A DNA stretch of 64,000 nt from Chthoniobacterales bacterium (lineage in GTDB: Bacteria > Verrucomicrobiota > Verrucomicrobiia > Chthoniobacterales > DASVRZ01). The notes beneath the pieces were generated by a model. It made no database searches and was not told where the DNA came from. It saw only the letters and a list, made by a program, of their open reading frames with translations. Both the position numbers and the translations under genes were made by a program. Numbering within the stretch: position 1 is the first letter of the stretch; each line of letters starts with the position of its first letter. Where the stretch lies: NCBI GenBank assembly GCA_039930045.1, contig JBDSQB010000017.1:62001-126000 (forward strand). Direction: 5' to 3'. Positions 16,012-24,614 of the stretch are shown here, piece after piece.

Positions 16012-17184
16012 ATGAAAATCACTTCGCTTACGCCATATATTGTCGATTGTTTCCGAACAAACTGGGTTTTTCTAAAAGTGGAAACCTCCGACGGTATTTA
16101 CGGTTGGGGGGAGGCCTCGCTCGAATATCGCGAGCTGACCGTGGCAGAGGCAATGCGCGAGATTGGCCGAACAGTGATCGGACGCCGGGCCGGGGACATC
16201 GAGGCGCTTTGGCACGAAGTGAATCGGGAGGTGTATTACCGCGGTGGACCAGTTTACATGTCGGCACTGGGCGCGTTGGAGATGGCATTGTGGGACATCA
16301 AGGGCAAGGCACTGGGGGTGCCGGTGTACGAGATGCTGGGCGGGAAAGTGCGGGACGTTATCCCGTGCTACGCGAATGCGTGGTTCACCGGGGCGCGAAA
16401 GCCAGAGGAATTTGCGACCAAGGCCCGGACGGCAGTCGAGGCCGGTTACAAGGGACTCAAGTGGGATCCGTTCGGGGATGCCTATTTGGATTTAACGCCC
16501 GGGGGGCTGCGGGCAGCGGAGGCGTGTGTGGCGGCGGTGGCGGAAGCGGTGGACGGGCGCGCGGAGCTTTTGATTGAGGGGCACGGGCGTTTCAATGTCC
16601 CCGCGGCGGTGCGGGCAGCCGATATGCTGAAAGCTTTCGGCGTGGGCTGGTTTGAGGAACCGCTGCCGCCCGGGAACCTGGAGGCACTGGCCGACGTGCG
16701 ACGGCGTTCGCAGGTGCCAATTGCGGCCGGGGAACGTCTTTACAGCCGGTGGGACTATGTGCCGTTCTTTGCGTCGAAGTGCGCGGATTTCGCCCAGGCG
16801 GACGTGATCCATGCGGGAGGAATTTCCGAATTGCGGCGGATTGCCGAAATGGCGGAGGCACATTTTATTCCCTGCTGTCCTCACAATCCCTGCGGGCCAG
16901 TGGCGAATGCTGCCACGCTGCACGTCGCGGCGGTTTCCCACAATATCCCTCGCCTGGAAACGATGGCAACGGACGTGCCGTGGCGAAAAGAAGTTAGTCG
17001 GGAGGATACGCGCTTCGTGGACGGCAGTCTGACAATTCCGAATACGCCGGGACTAGGAGTGGACATCGACGTGGCCGCACTAAAGAAATATCCATATCAG
17101 CCGCATCCGCTGCGGCACTATGCTGGAACCCTGACGGACATTCGCCCCGTGGATTCGGGCTACATTTTCGAGAACCAAAAATGA
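16012..17184 (+). CDS. Mandelate racemase/muconate lactonizing-family sugar-acid dehydratase
   Basis: A 390-aa enolase-superfamily enzyme. Metal ligands appear as ELLIEGHG (E189, with H191), WFEEPLPP (E215) and IAAGERLYSR (E241). CCPHNPCGPVA carries the general-base histidine H291. GYKGLKWDPF holds the KxxK pair of the second barrel strand. These motifs resemble galactonate dehydratase (DgoD)-like members that dehydrate aldonic acids to 2-keto-3-deoxy acids. The ATG at 16012 starts the usual MKITSLTPYIV; an open frame further upstream runs antisense to araC. It overlaps the SDR gene by ATGA, so oxidation by the SDR and dehydration by this enzyme may be consecutive steps. The exact substrate is undetermined. 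Confidence 0.85.
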   Translation: MKITSLTPYIVDCFRTNWVFLKVETSDGIYGWGEASLEYRELTVAEAMREIGRTVIGRRAGDIEALWHEVNREVYYRGGPVYMSALGALEMALWDIKGKALGVPVYEMLGGKVRDVIPCYANAWFTGARKPEEFATKARTAVEAGYKGLKWDPFGDAYLDLTPGGLRAAEACVAAVAEAVDGRAELLIEGHGRFNVPAAVRAADMLKAFGVGWFEEPLPPGNLEALADVRRRSQVPIAAGERLYSRWDYVPFFASKCADFAQADVIHAGGISELRRIAEMAEAHFIPCCPHNPCGPVANAATLHVAAVSHNIPRLETMATDVPWRKEVSREDTRFVDGSLTIPNTPGLGVDIDVAALKKYPYQPHPLRHYAGTLTDIRPVDSGYIFENQK

Positions 17185-17966
17185 AGGCATCGGAAAAGCG
17201 GAAGACGGTGTTGGTGACTGGTTCCACGCAAAATCTGGGATTTGCCATTGCGACGGCTTTCACCGACACGGGCGCGTGTGTGGTGGTTCACGGACAGTGC
17301 GAGGACGAAGCTACGGATACTCGGCGGCGTTTGAAGGAACGAGCGCCGCAGGCAGAAGTGGAAGCGGTGGCCTTTGATTTGGGAAAGAGTGTGGAGATCG
17401 AGCGAGGATTTGCTGGGCTGAAAAAACGAGGCCTGTTACCTGATGTGCTAGTAAACAATGCGGCCAATTTGGGCCTGGGCGATTCCGGTTTTCTGGAACA
17501 AAGTCCAGAATTCTTTCGGAAGGTGCTGGAAGTAAATCTGTTCGGTGTTTTCTACTGCTCTCAATTGGCGGCGGCGGAAATGAAGCGCCGGGGCCGGGGC
17601 TCGATCGTGAACATTTCCTCGTTAGCCGGGGAGCGGGCTGTCTGGGGACGCAGTGCTTACAATACGAGCAAGGCGGCGCTGGACGGATTGACGCGCTCGA
17701 TGGTGCTGGAACTCGCAGAGCACGGGATTCGGATCAATACTGTGGTGCCAGGTTACGTATGGACGCCGCGCTGGGAGAAGATCGGAAGTAAGGCGACCAC
17801 GCGACGTCGAAAAAACATCCCTGTTGGAGTACCGACTACTGTGGAAGAAATCGCGCGACTAGTACTATTCCTGGCTTTGGACGAAGGGCCCACACTGCTA
17901 GGTGCTCGCGTGGTGATCGACGGGGGCCTGAGCGTTCAGCAAGTGCCGAAAGATGCAGGTGCGTGA
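17181..17966 (+). CDS. SDR-family oxidoreductase (sugar dehydrogenase-like)
   Basis: A 261-aa classical short-chain dehydrogenase. TGSTQNLGFAI (residues 13-23) is the nucleotide-binding glycine motif, VNNAANLG (91-98) the structural NNAG motif, S147 in NISSLAG and YNTSK (Y160, K164) complete the catalytic triad, and VIDGGL is the usual C-terminal strand. The gene overlaps the dehydratase by 4 bp and precedes a clan-A glycosidase, which suggests oxidation of a released sugar to its lactone or acid. A 3-oxoacyl reductase role is the default annotation for this family but does not fit the context as well. Confidence 0.85.
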   Translation: MKASEKRKTVLVTGSTQNLGFAIATAFTDTGACVVVHGQCEDEATDTRRRLKERAPQAEVEAVAFDLGKSVEIERGFAGLKKRGLLPDVLVNNAANLGLGDSGFLEQSPEFFRKVLEVNLFGVFYCSQLAAAEMKRRGRGSIVNISSLAGERAVWGRSAYNTSKAALDGLTRSMVLELAEHGIRINTVVPGYVWTPRWEKIGSKATTRRRKNIPVGVPTTVEEIARLVLFLALDEGPTLLGARVVIDGGLSVQQVPKDAGA

Positions 17967-17994
17967 TTTTTTCCTTAAACATAACCCGAGAACA

Positions 17995-19461
17995 ATGAGT
18001 AACACATCCGCCTACGCCTCCTATCCAAACTTAACGTATTTGGGCCGACTGAAAACACGCACGAGCCGGGAGATCGCTTCGTCCCGGCTGGGGGTTGGTT
18101 TTGAAACGCTGGATAGGGATATGTGGAACCCAGACCAGGCCTGGCCTGTGCTGAGCGCTCTAGGGGTGAAATGGGCACGGGTACAGACAGGATGGGCAAA
18201 GACAGAGCAACAGGAAGGCGTCTATGAGTTTGCTTGGCTCGACGAGATCGTGGATAAGCTGATCGAGCGTGGGGTGAAGCCTTGGCTGAGCCTGAGTTAC
18301 GGTAACCGACTTTATACGGAGTCAGCCTCGCCCGCGGGAGTCGGCTTTCCGCCGATCCACACGGAGAAAGAACGTCGAGCGTGGCAGAATTACGTGGAAG
18401 CGGTGGTGAGCCATTTTCGAAACCGCCTAGACCATTACGAGGTATGGAACGAGCCTGATTTGCTGTCATTCTGGAAGCCGCTGCCGCGGGCGTCCGAATA
18501 CGTCGATCTGGTGCGCCTTTCTGCCGAGTCGGTACGGAAGCACCAGCCGGAGGCCAAGATGATCGGCGGAGCGATTGCCTGGGGAATGACGCCGTGGAGC
18601 ATCAAATTCTTGGAAGATTGCCTGAAGCTAGGTATCCACGAGTGGGTCGATATTGTTTCTTACCACGGCTACAAGTCGATCCCGGAACGTCACAGCATGC
18701 AGGAGTTCCCGGCCTTTCGGCATATCTTAAACAAATACAAGCCGACGCTCGGCTTATGGCAGGGTGAGTCGGGGGTGCAGTCGTATGTGCCGGAAAAGGC
18801 GCGAGGCGTGGGGGCTCTATCGACGATGAAGTTCAGCGAGGCGATTCAGGCCCGGATGCTGCTTCGACGCTTTCTGCTGGAACTTGGGAACGACACAGGT
18901 ATGTGCAGTTATTTTCACATGGCGGACTTCGCCCACTACTCAGACTTAAAGGAGACCTTCCATTACGGCTTGGTGCGTTTGGAGGACGGGTCACTGAAGC
19001 CGGCTTATTACGCGCTTCAATCGCTGGCTACGCTCTTGAGTGATCCGATGGAGCCAGCCCACGGCCGCACTTCCTGCCATATGAGCGTGTTGAGCGACAC
19101 AGCCGACCCGCGTGCGACGAAGGTGGCCACGTGGCAGGAAAACTTCGTCTGCGGCGACGTACCGGTTCATGCGTGGTGGCTGCCGGAATCTGTGGAGACT
19201 GATCCGGAGGTCCAGCCGATGGAGATGACGTATTGGATCGCCTCTGGGCTGAAATTGGATAAGCCTGTATTGATTGATCCGTTGACCCAGGAGGTTTATG
19301 CGGTTTCCTTTGAAATGGACAAACGGACGTGCGCGGAAACGTGGATGTCGCCCGATCCGGATGCGGAAGGGGTGCGCATCTTTAAACCGCTGCCGATCAG
19401 CAACACGCCGCTGTTTTTGACGGATCGTTCGCTAGTGTCGCTTCGGGACGAGACAAAGTAG
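17995..19461 (+). CDS. Clan-A (GH39-like) glycoside hydrolase
   Basis: A 488-aa protein with a TIM-barrel start (RLGVGFETLDRDMW), the acid/base motif YEVWNEPDLLSFW (E153) and a nucleophile motif LWQGESGVQS (E258), the spacing expected for GH-A retaining enzymes such as GH39 xylosidases. KWARVQTGWAKTEQ resembles the GH39 'wxRxhG' strand. No signal peptide. The ATG at 17995 is chosen; an in-frame start at 17953 would overlap the SDR gene and adds non-family residues. Third gene of the operon divergent from araC. Xyloside or a related pentoside is a likely substrate, but GH5/GH51-like activity cannot be excluded. Confidence 0.75.
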   Translation: MSNTSAYASYPNLTYLGRLKTRTSREIASSRLGVGFETLDRDMWNPDQAWPVLSALGVKWARVQTGWAKTEQQEGVYEFAWLDEIVDKLIERGVKPWLSLSYGNRLYTESASPAGVGFPPIHTEKERRAWQNYVEAVVSHFRNRLDHYEVWNEPDLLSFWKPLPRASEYVDLVRLSAESVRKHQPEAKMIGGAIAWGMTPWSIKFLEDCLKLGIHEWVDIVSYHGYKSIPERHSMQEFPAFRHILNKYKPTLGLWQGESGVQSYVPEKARGVGALSTMKFSEAIQARMLLRRFLLELGNDTGMCSYFHMADFAHYSDLKETFHYGLVRLEDGSLKPAYYALQSLATLLSDPMEPAHGRTSCHMSVLSDTADPRATKVATWQENFVCGDVPVHAWWLPESVETDPEVQPMEMTYWIASGLKLDKPVLIDPLTQEVYAVSFEMDKRTCAETWMSPDPDAEGVRIFKPLPISNTPLFLTDRSLVSLRDETK

Positions 19462-19564
19462 CCATTTGGCGAAACCTGTTCTCGAACTTTGTCCATTACC
19501 GCTGCGCGCGGCATCAATGATTTTTTGTGGCCAACCGCTCGTGAGCTTGTTGCGGTGAATTCTC

Positions 19565-20701
19565 CTACAATGCTTCAATTGAGGAACGAAGAGAAACCTG
19601 CGGCTTATAGGTGGCTTTGAAAGTCCGTATTACGTGATCTATTATCGGCATTCGGCGAACATCATCCGCGATACAAGCCGCCATCTCTCCTGCGGAAAAC
19701 ATCACAACATCCACTTTGACATCCTTTCTATGAAAATAAGGGATTCGAAGGATTCCACGACAAAAAGCAACCCGATATCGTTGGATTAAGTCCTCCAAAA
19801 CAAGTGGGTCGCCATTGCAGATCGAATCAGATCCTTCCTGGTCAATAAACGCCAAGGCCGGAATTCCACTCCGTTCGAGTCTTTTGAAAAGGTCTGAAAG
19901 CTCTGTGGGCTGTCCTGAAAAAAAGTGTCCGCTGATGCCCGCGGCTGCAAATATCTCAAGAAAAGTTCGCTCTGCCTTCGCTGTTAGTGACCGTTTCGCT
20001 TTCGGAAAAACGACGTGCCGAATTCCGATTTCCTTCCATTTCCGCGCTAGTTCTTCATAACCTGCCTGCCAGTCTTGCAGGTACGTTGGGAGCAAAATGT
20101 CAGACACGCAGTCAGTTGGTTGAATGAGAATTTGTTGCACTCCCAAGTCCCTCAATGAAAGGATGGCACTACGCGCGGCAGGGGGAGGAGTATGCCACAA
20201 GACCGAATCAAGTCGGTGATGAATCAACCGCTCCGTGAATTCCGGTCTTTCCACTTCTTCGCCACGATAAAAAATGAGGTCTGCAACGAATCCGCTTCGA
20301 CGCAAGCCCTCCTCTAATTCGACGTAGAAGCTTCGCGAATATGGGGAGGCCACAAACGTATGCAGACGCACCGGCACTCCGACCACTGCGCGCACTTCTC
20401 TCCGCGAAGGAACCGCCCGGCCTGACAGCAAAGTCTGCGAGCCCCGAATTCGGATTAGAAGCCCTTTTCTTTCAAGGGCCTCGTACGATAAGGCGACAGT
20501 ACGCAACGGAACGTGGAAGAAGTCTGTGATCTCTCGCATCGAGTAGAACGGCTGAGAATGTTCTCTTCGCTGCTGCTTACTCACGAACTCCAACAACCGG
20601 ATCAAGGCGACCTGCTGGCTATCGTTACCCGTGAAGCCGACAAAATCCGAAAAAACTTCCGTAAGAGGAGAAAGGGAGCGTTGAATTTTTTTTCGCGCCA
20701 T
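19565..20701 (-). CDS. GntR-HTH/LacI-type sensor hybrid regulator
   Basis: A 378-aa one-component regulator. Residues about 45-95 form a GntR-like winged helix (FYSMREITDFFHVPLRTVAL, then ALERKGLLIRIRG). Residues 100-378 form a periplasmic-binding-protein-like sugar sensor (FYVELEEGLRRSGF; DWQAGYEELARKWKEIGIRH; VFPKAKRSLTAKAERTFLEI). This is the plan of AraR-like and XylR-like repressors. The ATG at 20701 is chosen because it starts a basic, HTH-linked N-terminus; the frame extends to 20746 through the promoter. It converges on the GH39-like gene and diverges from a Gfo/Idh/MocA gene, with two palindromes between them. Confidence 0.8.
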   Translation of the reverse strand: MARKKIQRSLSPLTEVFSDFVGFTGNDSQQVALIRLLEFVSKQQRREHSQPFYSMREITDFFHVPLRTVALSYEALERKGLLIRIRGSQTLLSGRAVPSRREVRAVVGVPVRLHTFVASPYSRSFYVELEEGLRRSGFVADLIFYRGEEVERPEFTERLIHHRLDSVLWHTPPPAARSAILSLRDLGVQQILIQPTDCVSDILLPTYLQDWQAGYEELARKWKEIGIRHVVFPKAKRSLTAKAERTFLEIFAAAGISGHFFSGQPTELSDLFKRLERSGIPALAFIDQEGSDSICNGDPLVLEDLIQRYRVAFCRGILRIPYFHRKDVKVDVVMFSAGEMAACIADDVRRMPIIDHVIRTFKATYKPQVSLRSSIEAL

Positions 20702-20718
20702 GAAACACGGATAGCCTA

Positions 20719-20732
20719 ACCGTTGAAACGGT
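20719..20732. promoter_or_regulatory. Perfect inverted repeat ACCGTT-GA-AACGGT
   Basis: The palindrome lies 17 bp upstream of the hybrid regulator's start codon and inside the divergent promoter region. Its size and symmetry fit a LacI/GntR-type operator, so it is the best candidate for an autoregulatory site. Confidence 0.5.
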
Positions 20733-20745
20733 AATAGTTTATGCA

Positions 20746-20761
20746 ATGTGTATATTCACAT
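20746..20761. promoter_or_regulatory. Imperfect palindrome ATGTG-N6-CACAT
   Basis: Perfect 5-bp arms around a near-symmetric core, 33 bp upstream of the Gfo/Idh/MocA start. It contains one GTGTAT half but not the second 11 bp away, so it does not belong to the five-copy direct-repeat motif. A second operator for the divergent pair is plausible. Confidence 0.4.
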
Positions 20762-20794
20762 TCTTTTGCAGGCAAGCTGTATCTTCATCGGTCT

Positions 20795-21835
20795 ATGACT
20801 AAAGGTTTTGCGCTGGTTGGACTCGGATTTGGGCAATGGGTCTTAAAAGACTTTCTGACCGGAGCAAAGGCCGATCCATTTTTCAAGCTCCAGGCCGTCT
20901 GCGATCTCGATCTGGATTTGGCAAAAAGAGTCGCCGCCGAATACGGAGTCCGGGCGGAGTCCTCGCTAGACCGGCTTCTCAGAGACAGCACTATCGAGGT
21001 GATCGGCCTTTTCACCGGGCCGACGGGCCGTGCGGCGTTAATTCGGAAAATCGTTGCGGCAGGCCGACACGTCATGACCACAAAGCCTTTCGAGACGGAT
21101 CCGGCAGCTGCGGATGTGTTGGAACTTGCCAAGGAGCGGGGCTGCGTGGTGATGATGAACTCTCCGCAAAGACCGGAGTGCCGAGTTGATCTGACGGCGA
21201 TCAGTGAGTGGCAGGTGGAATTTTCCCTCGGAGAACCCATCGCAGTGCATTCGGAAGTCTGGGCATCCTATTGCGAGAAGGCCGACGGCGGCTGGCAGGA
21301 TGATCCTCGAACCTGTCCCGCTGCCCCCTTATTCCGGCTCTCGATTTATGCCATCAACGATTTGATTTCCCTCTTTGGCAAGGTGGAGTCGGTAGGCGTG
21401 CTGACGGCGCGGCGTTTTACTGACCGCCCGACCCCCGACAACGCTTGCGCGCAGATGAAGTTTCTAAACGGCATGCTGGCCTCGTTTACCTCTTCTTTTT
21501 GCGTGGACGATACCGAGCCTTATCAATCGTCTCTGATTCTTCATTTCCAGAGGGGCACGATTTACCGGAACATGATGCGTGCCGTGCGCGGCACACCTTC
21601 TAAGGGCGTGTCGTTGAATCTCGTCTGTTCGCAAGGAGGGGAACGCCGATTAGCCCAAATGGAAATACCGATTTCCATCGGGGAATATCCGTGGGAGGTC
21701 TTGTATCAAGCGATAGCCCAAAAATCGCAGTCCTTTATGCCCGACACAGAAGTCGTTGCGGAAGGCTTGCGGGTGATTGATGCCATTCGCAGGTCGGAAC
21801 AAAGCGGTCATACGGAGCGCGTGATGAGGGGGTAA
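20795..21835 (+). CDS. Gfo/Idh/MocA-family oxidoreductase
   Basis: A 346-aa NAD(P)-dependent oxidoreductase with an N-terminal Rossmann domain (FALVGLGFGQWVLKDFL; AVCDLDLDLAKRVAAEYG) and a C-terminal alpha/beta domain. GRHVMTTKPFETD occupies the place of the family's (E)KP motif. No signal peptide. The ATG at 20795 starts the Rossmann strand; the frame is open to 20741 without coding appearance. It is divergent from the hybrid regulator and presumably controlled by it. Members oxidise or epimerise sugars and inositols; the substrate is unknown. Confidence 0.8.
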   Translation: MTKGFALVGLGFGQWVLKDFLTGAKADPFFKLQAVCDLDLDLAKRVAAEYGVRAESSLDRLLRDSTIEVIGLFTGPTGRAALIRKIVAAGRHVMTTKPFETDPAAADVLELAKERGCVVMMNSPQRPECRVDLTAISEWQVEFSLGEPIAVHSEVWASYCEKADGGWQDDPRTCPAAPLFRLSIYAINDLISLFGKVESVGVLTARRFTDRPTPDNACAQMKFLNGMLASFTSSFCVDDTEPYQSSLILHFQRGTIYRNMMRAVRGTPSKGVSLNLVCSQGGERRLAQMEIPISIGEYPWEVLYQAIAQKSQSFMPDTEVVAEGLRVIDAIRRSEQSGHTERVMRG

Positions 21836-21978
21836 AACCAAGTGAGCCTTCGGAACTTCCAATCGCGTCCGAGAATCTTTGACAGAGCATCAAACCACAC
21901 GACGTAAGTAGGACGACGCGACATCTACGCCTCGCGGGGTGGAGCCGTAAACAAAAACATTCCACTGAGGAAAGCGTG

Positions 21979-23793
21979 TCAATAAAGGCGGACTTCGAAA
22001 AGGCGCGCCTCGGCCACGCCGTGTGTCTGCTGGACGTCGATGCGGATGCGCCTGGCCACAACCGGGGTCTCCAGTTTGTGCGTCCTCTTTCTTAGAAAAT
22101 TAGCCATTTCCTTCACGATCTCGCACCCGTCCACCGAAATAGTGTAAGAACGAACCAACTCAGGCTGTGCCCCGCGAAGAATAGCCCGATTGGTCGAAAC
22201 GCTGAGCGAGAGTGTGAGTTCGCGCTGAAAGCCGGAATCGAAAGTAAGATGGATTTCCCTGATTTCAGATTCTTTAGGAAGCTCGAGTTCCACCCAAGCC
22301 GGCAGGCTCAGTGAGCGCCAGTGGTGAATCAGCCCGTCGGACCAAGAACCGAACTCTGGTGGCAGATCGCGCGTATGGCCGTCCTGGATCAGTCCGGCCT
22401 CAAACCCCTCAGTTGAATCCGAGGCGCTAACCTTTGCCGCTCGCGCCAAGTCGTTTGGATCATGGTTGTAGAGCGAAGGGATAAAAGCGTCATCTCTTAG
22501 CAACATCTGCTGAACCTTTGTCATCAAGGGGGCTCCAATAAGCTGTCGCATTTCACAGCCCTCGCGAATAGCCAAGGCAGCCGCTGTGCCAATGGCCTGG
22601 CCTACGATGGAGCAAGTTGCCATCACCCGAGTGCTCGCAAACGCCACATGCGTGGCGCTAATATTGCGACCGGCAAAAAGCAAATTTGAAACGTTCCGTG
22701 AGAAAAGTGCGCGGAGCGGTATCGTATACAAATGTGGCAGATGCGTGGGCGTAAAGGGCGGTTCCGTTTTTGCGTCCACACCGAGAGGAGGATGCAGGTC
22801 AATCGCCCAGCCTCCGTAAGCGACCGCATCGGGAAAGATTTGGCCTGACTGGAGGTCCGATTGCGAGAGAACATGGGGTCCGAGCAGCCTGCGCGATTCT
22901 CGCTTTCCCGGCACCATTCCGACCCAGTCGAGTGCCCAGTTTGCAGAGGCGGGGTAGTCGCCTGAGTTCTTGATGTAATCCCAGATTCCAACCGCGATGC
23001 GCAGAAGCTCGTGCCGGATCACTTCATTATCCCGAATCGTGTCGAGCTGTCCGCCCCACTCGAACCACCAGTATCCATACTCAAAGCCCTGAATGGGACG
23101 GCGAAAAAGATCCTCTTTCTGAAAGCGCCGCGCCCAAGAGGGAGTATGAAATTGCTGCGCGGAGGAGTATTCCCTCCCGGTCAGCAGGATTGAACTGCCC
23201 AAAGTCTGTTTATCGGCTGTCGGCTGCGCCAGACTTTCACCATATTGCTCTCGCGCCTCTCGACCGACATGAAAATCGGCCCCGGCTTCGGCACCAAGGG
23301 CGCAGTCTCCCGAGCAATCCGCAAAAATGGTGCCTTTGATTTCGAACAATTCCTCGGTCGAATGCCGCAGGGCTGAAACCGAGCAAATTAGGGTATCCTT
23401 CTTGCGGCAGGCGACAAGGGCGGTGTCCAGAAGAAGCGTAATGCGAGGCTCGGTCTTTAGCTTCTCATAGAGCAGGAGATCCCACTGAGAATAGCTGCGA
23501 TGAGGGTTACGAAAAGAATCCTCCAGCCGCAATTCTTCAATGATTCCTGATTCGCGCGCGCCCGGCCGTCGCCCGTGGCAGTCTGCGCCCACGATGTGCA
23601 TACGAATCTCGCTCGACGCATTGCCTCCGAGAACGGTGCGGTCTTGAATCAGCACGACCGAAGCCCCGTTCCTCGCGGCGGCGAGGGCGGCGCAAACACC
23701 TGCCATTCCTCCACCAACGACAACAAAGTCCGCTTCGAGCGGGACGACACGGATTCGAGGAGAGGAAAAAGCAGGTTTCATAGGATGAACCAT
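21979..23793 (-). CDS. FAD-dependent oxidoreductase with C-terminal beta domain
   Basis: A 604-aa protein. DFVVVGGGMAGVCAALAAAR (about residues 22-41) is the FAD dinucleotide motif and VLIQDRTVLGGNASSEIRM continues the typical 'GGNxSSE' region of the FAD-dependent (xanthan lyase-associated) branch. LLFAGRNISATHVAFASTRV is the second FAD contact. From about residue 460 a galactose-binding-like beta-sandwich follows (LPAWVELELPKESEIREIHL). No clear signal peptide. The operator-like site at 23837-23852 suggests its own promoter. Family members are common in verrucomicrobial and planctomycete glycan loci; the reaction is not established. Confidence 0.8.
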   Translation of the reverse strand: MVHPMKPAFSSPRIRVVPLEADFVVVGGGMAGVCAALAAARNGASVVLIQDRTVLGGNASSEIRMHIVGADCHGRRPGARESGIIEELRLEDSFRNPHRSYSQWDLLLYEKLKTEPRITLLLDTALVACRKKDTLICSVSALRHSTEELFEIKGTIFADCSGDCALGAEAGADFHVGREAREQYGESLAQPTADKQTLGSSILLTGREYSSAQQFHTPSWARRFQKEDLFRRPIQGFEYGYWWFEWGGQLDTIRDNEVIRHELLRIAVGIWDYIKNSGDYPASANWALDWVGMVPGKRESRRLLGPHVLSQSDLQSGQIFPDAVAYGGWAIDLHPPLGVDAKTEPPFTPTHLPHLYTIPLRALFSRNVSNLLFAGRNISATHVAFASTRVMATCSIVGQAIGTAAALAIREGCEMRQLIGAPLMTKVQQMLLRDDAFIPSLYNHDPNDLARAAKVSASDSTEGFEAGLIQDGHTRDLPPEFGSWSDGLIHHWRSLSLPAWVELELPKESEIREIHLTFDSGFQRELTLSLSVSTNRAILRGAQPELVRSYTISVDGCEIVKEMANFLRKRTHKLETPVVARRIRIDVQQTHGVAEARLFEVRLY

Positions 23794-23836
23794 TCATCAT
23801 TCCTGCTCAGACGGAGAAGGCAAAGGCATCCGCGTC

Positions 23837-23852
23837 ATACAGAACGCATACA
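23837..23852 (-). promoter_or_regulatory. Putative operator, TGTATG-N2-WTS-TGTAT, for the FAD oxidoreductase gene
   Basis: In gene direction it reads TGTATGCGTTCTGTAT, 43 bp from the start codon, inside the 68-bp gap between the FAD gene and the end of the upstream operon. The position matches the copies upstream of both PEP-CTERM genes. Confidence 0.6.
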
Positions 23853-23861
23853 GATTTGCAT

Positions 23862-24614
23862 TCAGTCACCGCGCGTCATTCTCACGTTCTTAATCGCATA
23901 GACGCCGCCGGGCTGGTCAAACCGGCCGGCAATGCAGCCGAATTCCAGACCGATAACTTGAAGATTCCCAAGGCTTTGGAAAGCTTCGGGAAACGGTTGC
24001 CCGTCCACGAGGGCAGCACCGTTGGCGGAGGCGCTCCAAGTCTTGGTGTCGAGGTCGAAACGGATCGTAACTTCGTAGGTTTCGCCGGAGATCACGGGCA
24101 TCGGCGAGGTGTCTTTTCCGGGAACCCACATTTTACCGTTCCGGAAAGAAACGGTCAGCGGGACCTGAGTCCAATGTTGCGGCAATCGTTTGCCTCCGTC
24201 TCCGAGCACCACGATGAACGTCCCCCCTTGAGCAGCCTCTGTTAAAAGCACTGTTTTGTAAGTAACAATGTATTTTCCAGAAGTCAGGTTAGCCGACCGG
24301 AGATCCCAAAGGACGCTGGCATTCGCCACCACCTCGGGATTCTTCTCGCTAGCGGCGACAGTCACAAGCGCATAAGGAGGCGCTAGTTGTCCAAGCTTTT
24401 CCGTGCCCAAAGCGATTGTGGAGGGCGGCACGATGAGGAGCGCGGTCGGACGTTCTAGCGGAGGCTCCGATTTTTTTTCGACGGAGATCTTCTTGCCGTC
24501 CGCTTCACGAAATGTGGTATCGACGAGAAGTTCGTTGGCGGTAGCTGACGCGGGGACTGCCAGCAGTCTAGCCACCATCAACGCGAGAAGGAGGTTTTGT
24601 TTTATATTTTTCAT
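23862..24614 (-). CDS. Secreted beta-sandwich protein, last gene of the pseudopilin operon
   Basis: A 250-aa protein with a signal peptide (MKNIKQNLLLALMVARLLAV, cleavage near ASATA) and a beta-rich body with patterns such as FDLDTKTWSASANGAALVDG and an ending AIKNVRMTRGD, reminiscent of concanavalin-like or lectin-like sandwiches. No catalytic residue pair is recognisable. Its ATG overlaps the stop of the 1324-aa gene by 4 bp, so the two are coupled and probably work together outside the inner membrane. The exported location is inferred from the signal sequence; function is unknown. Confidence 0.68.
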   Translation of the reverse strand: MKNIKQNLLLALMVARLLAVPASATANELLVDTTFREADGKKISVEKKSEPPLERPTALLIVPPSTIALGTEKLGQLAPPYALVTVAASEKNPEVVANASVLWDLRSANLTSGKYIVTYKTVLLTEAAQGGTFIVVLGDGGKRLPQHWTQVPLTVSFRNGKMWVPGKDTSPMPVISGETYEVTIRFDLDTKTWSASANGAALVDGQPFPEAFQSLGNLQVIGLEFGCIAGRFDQPGGVYAIKNVRMTRGD

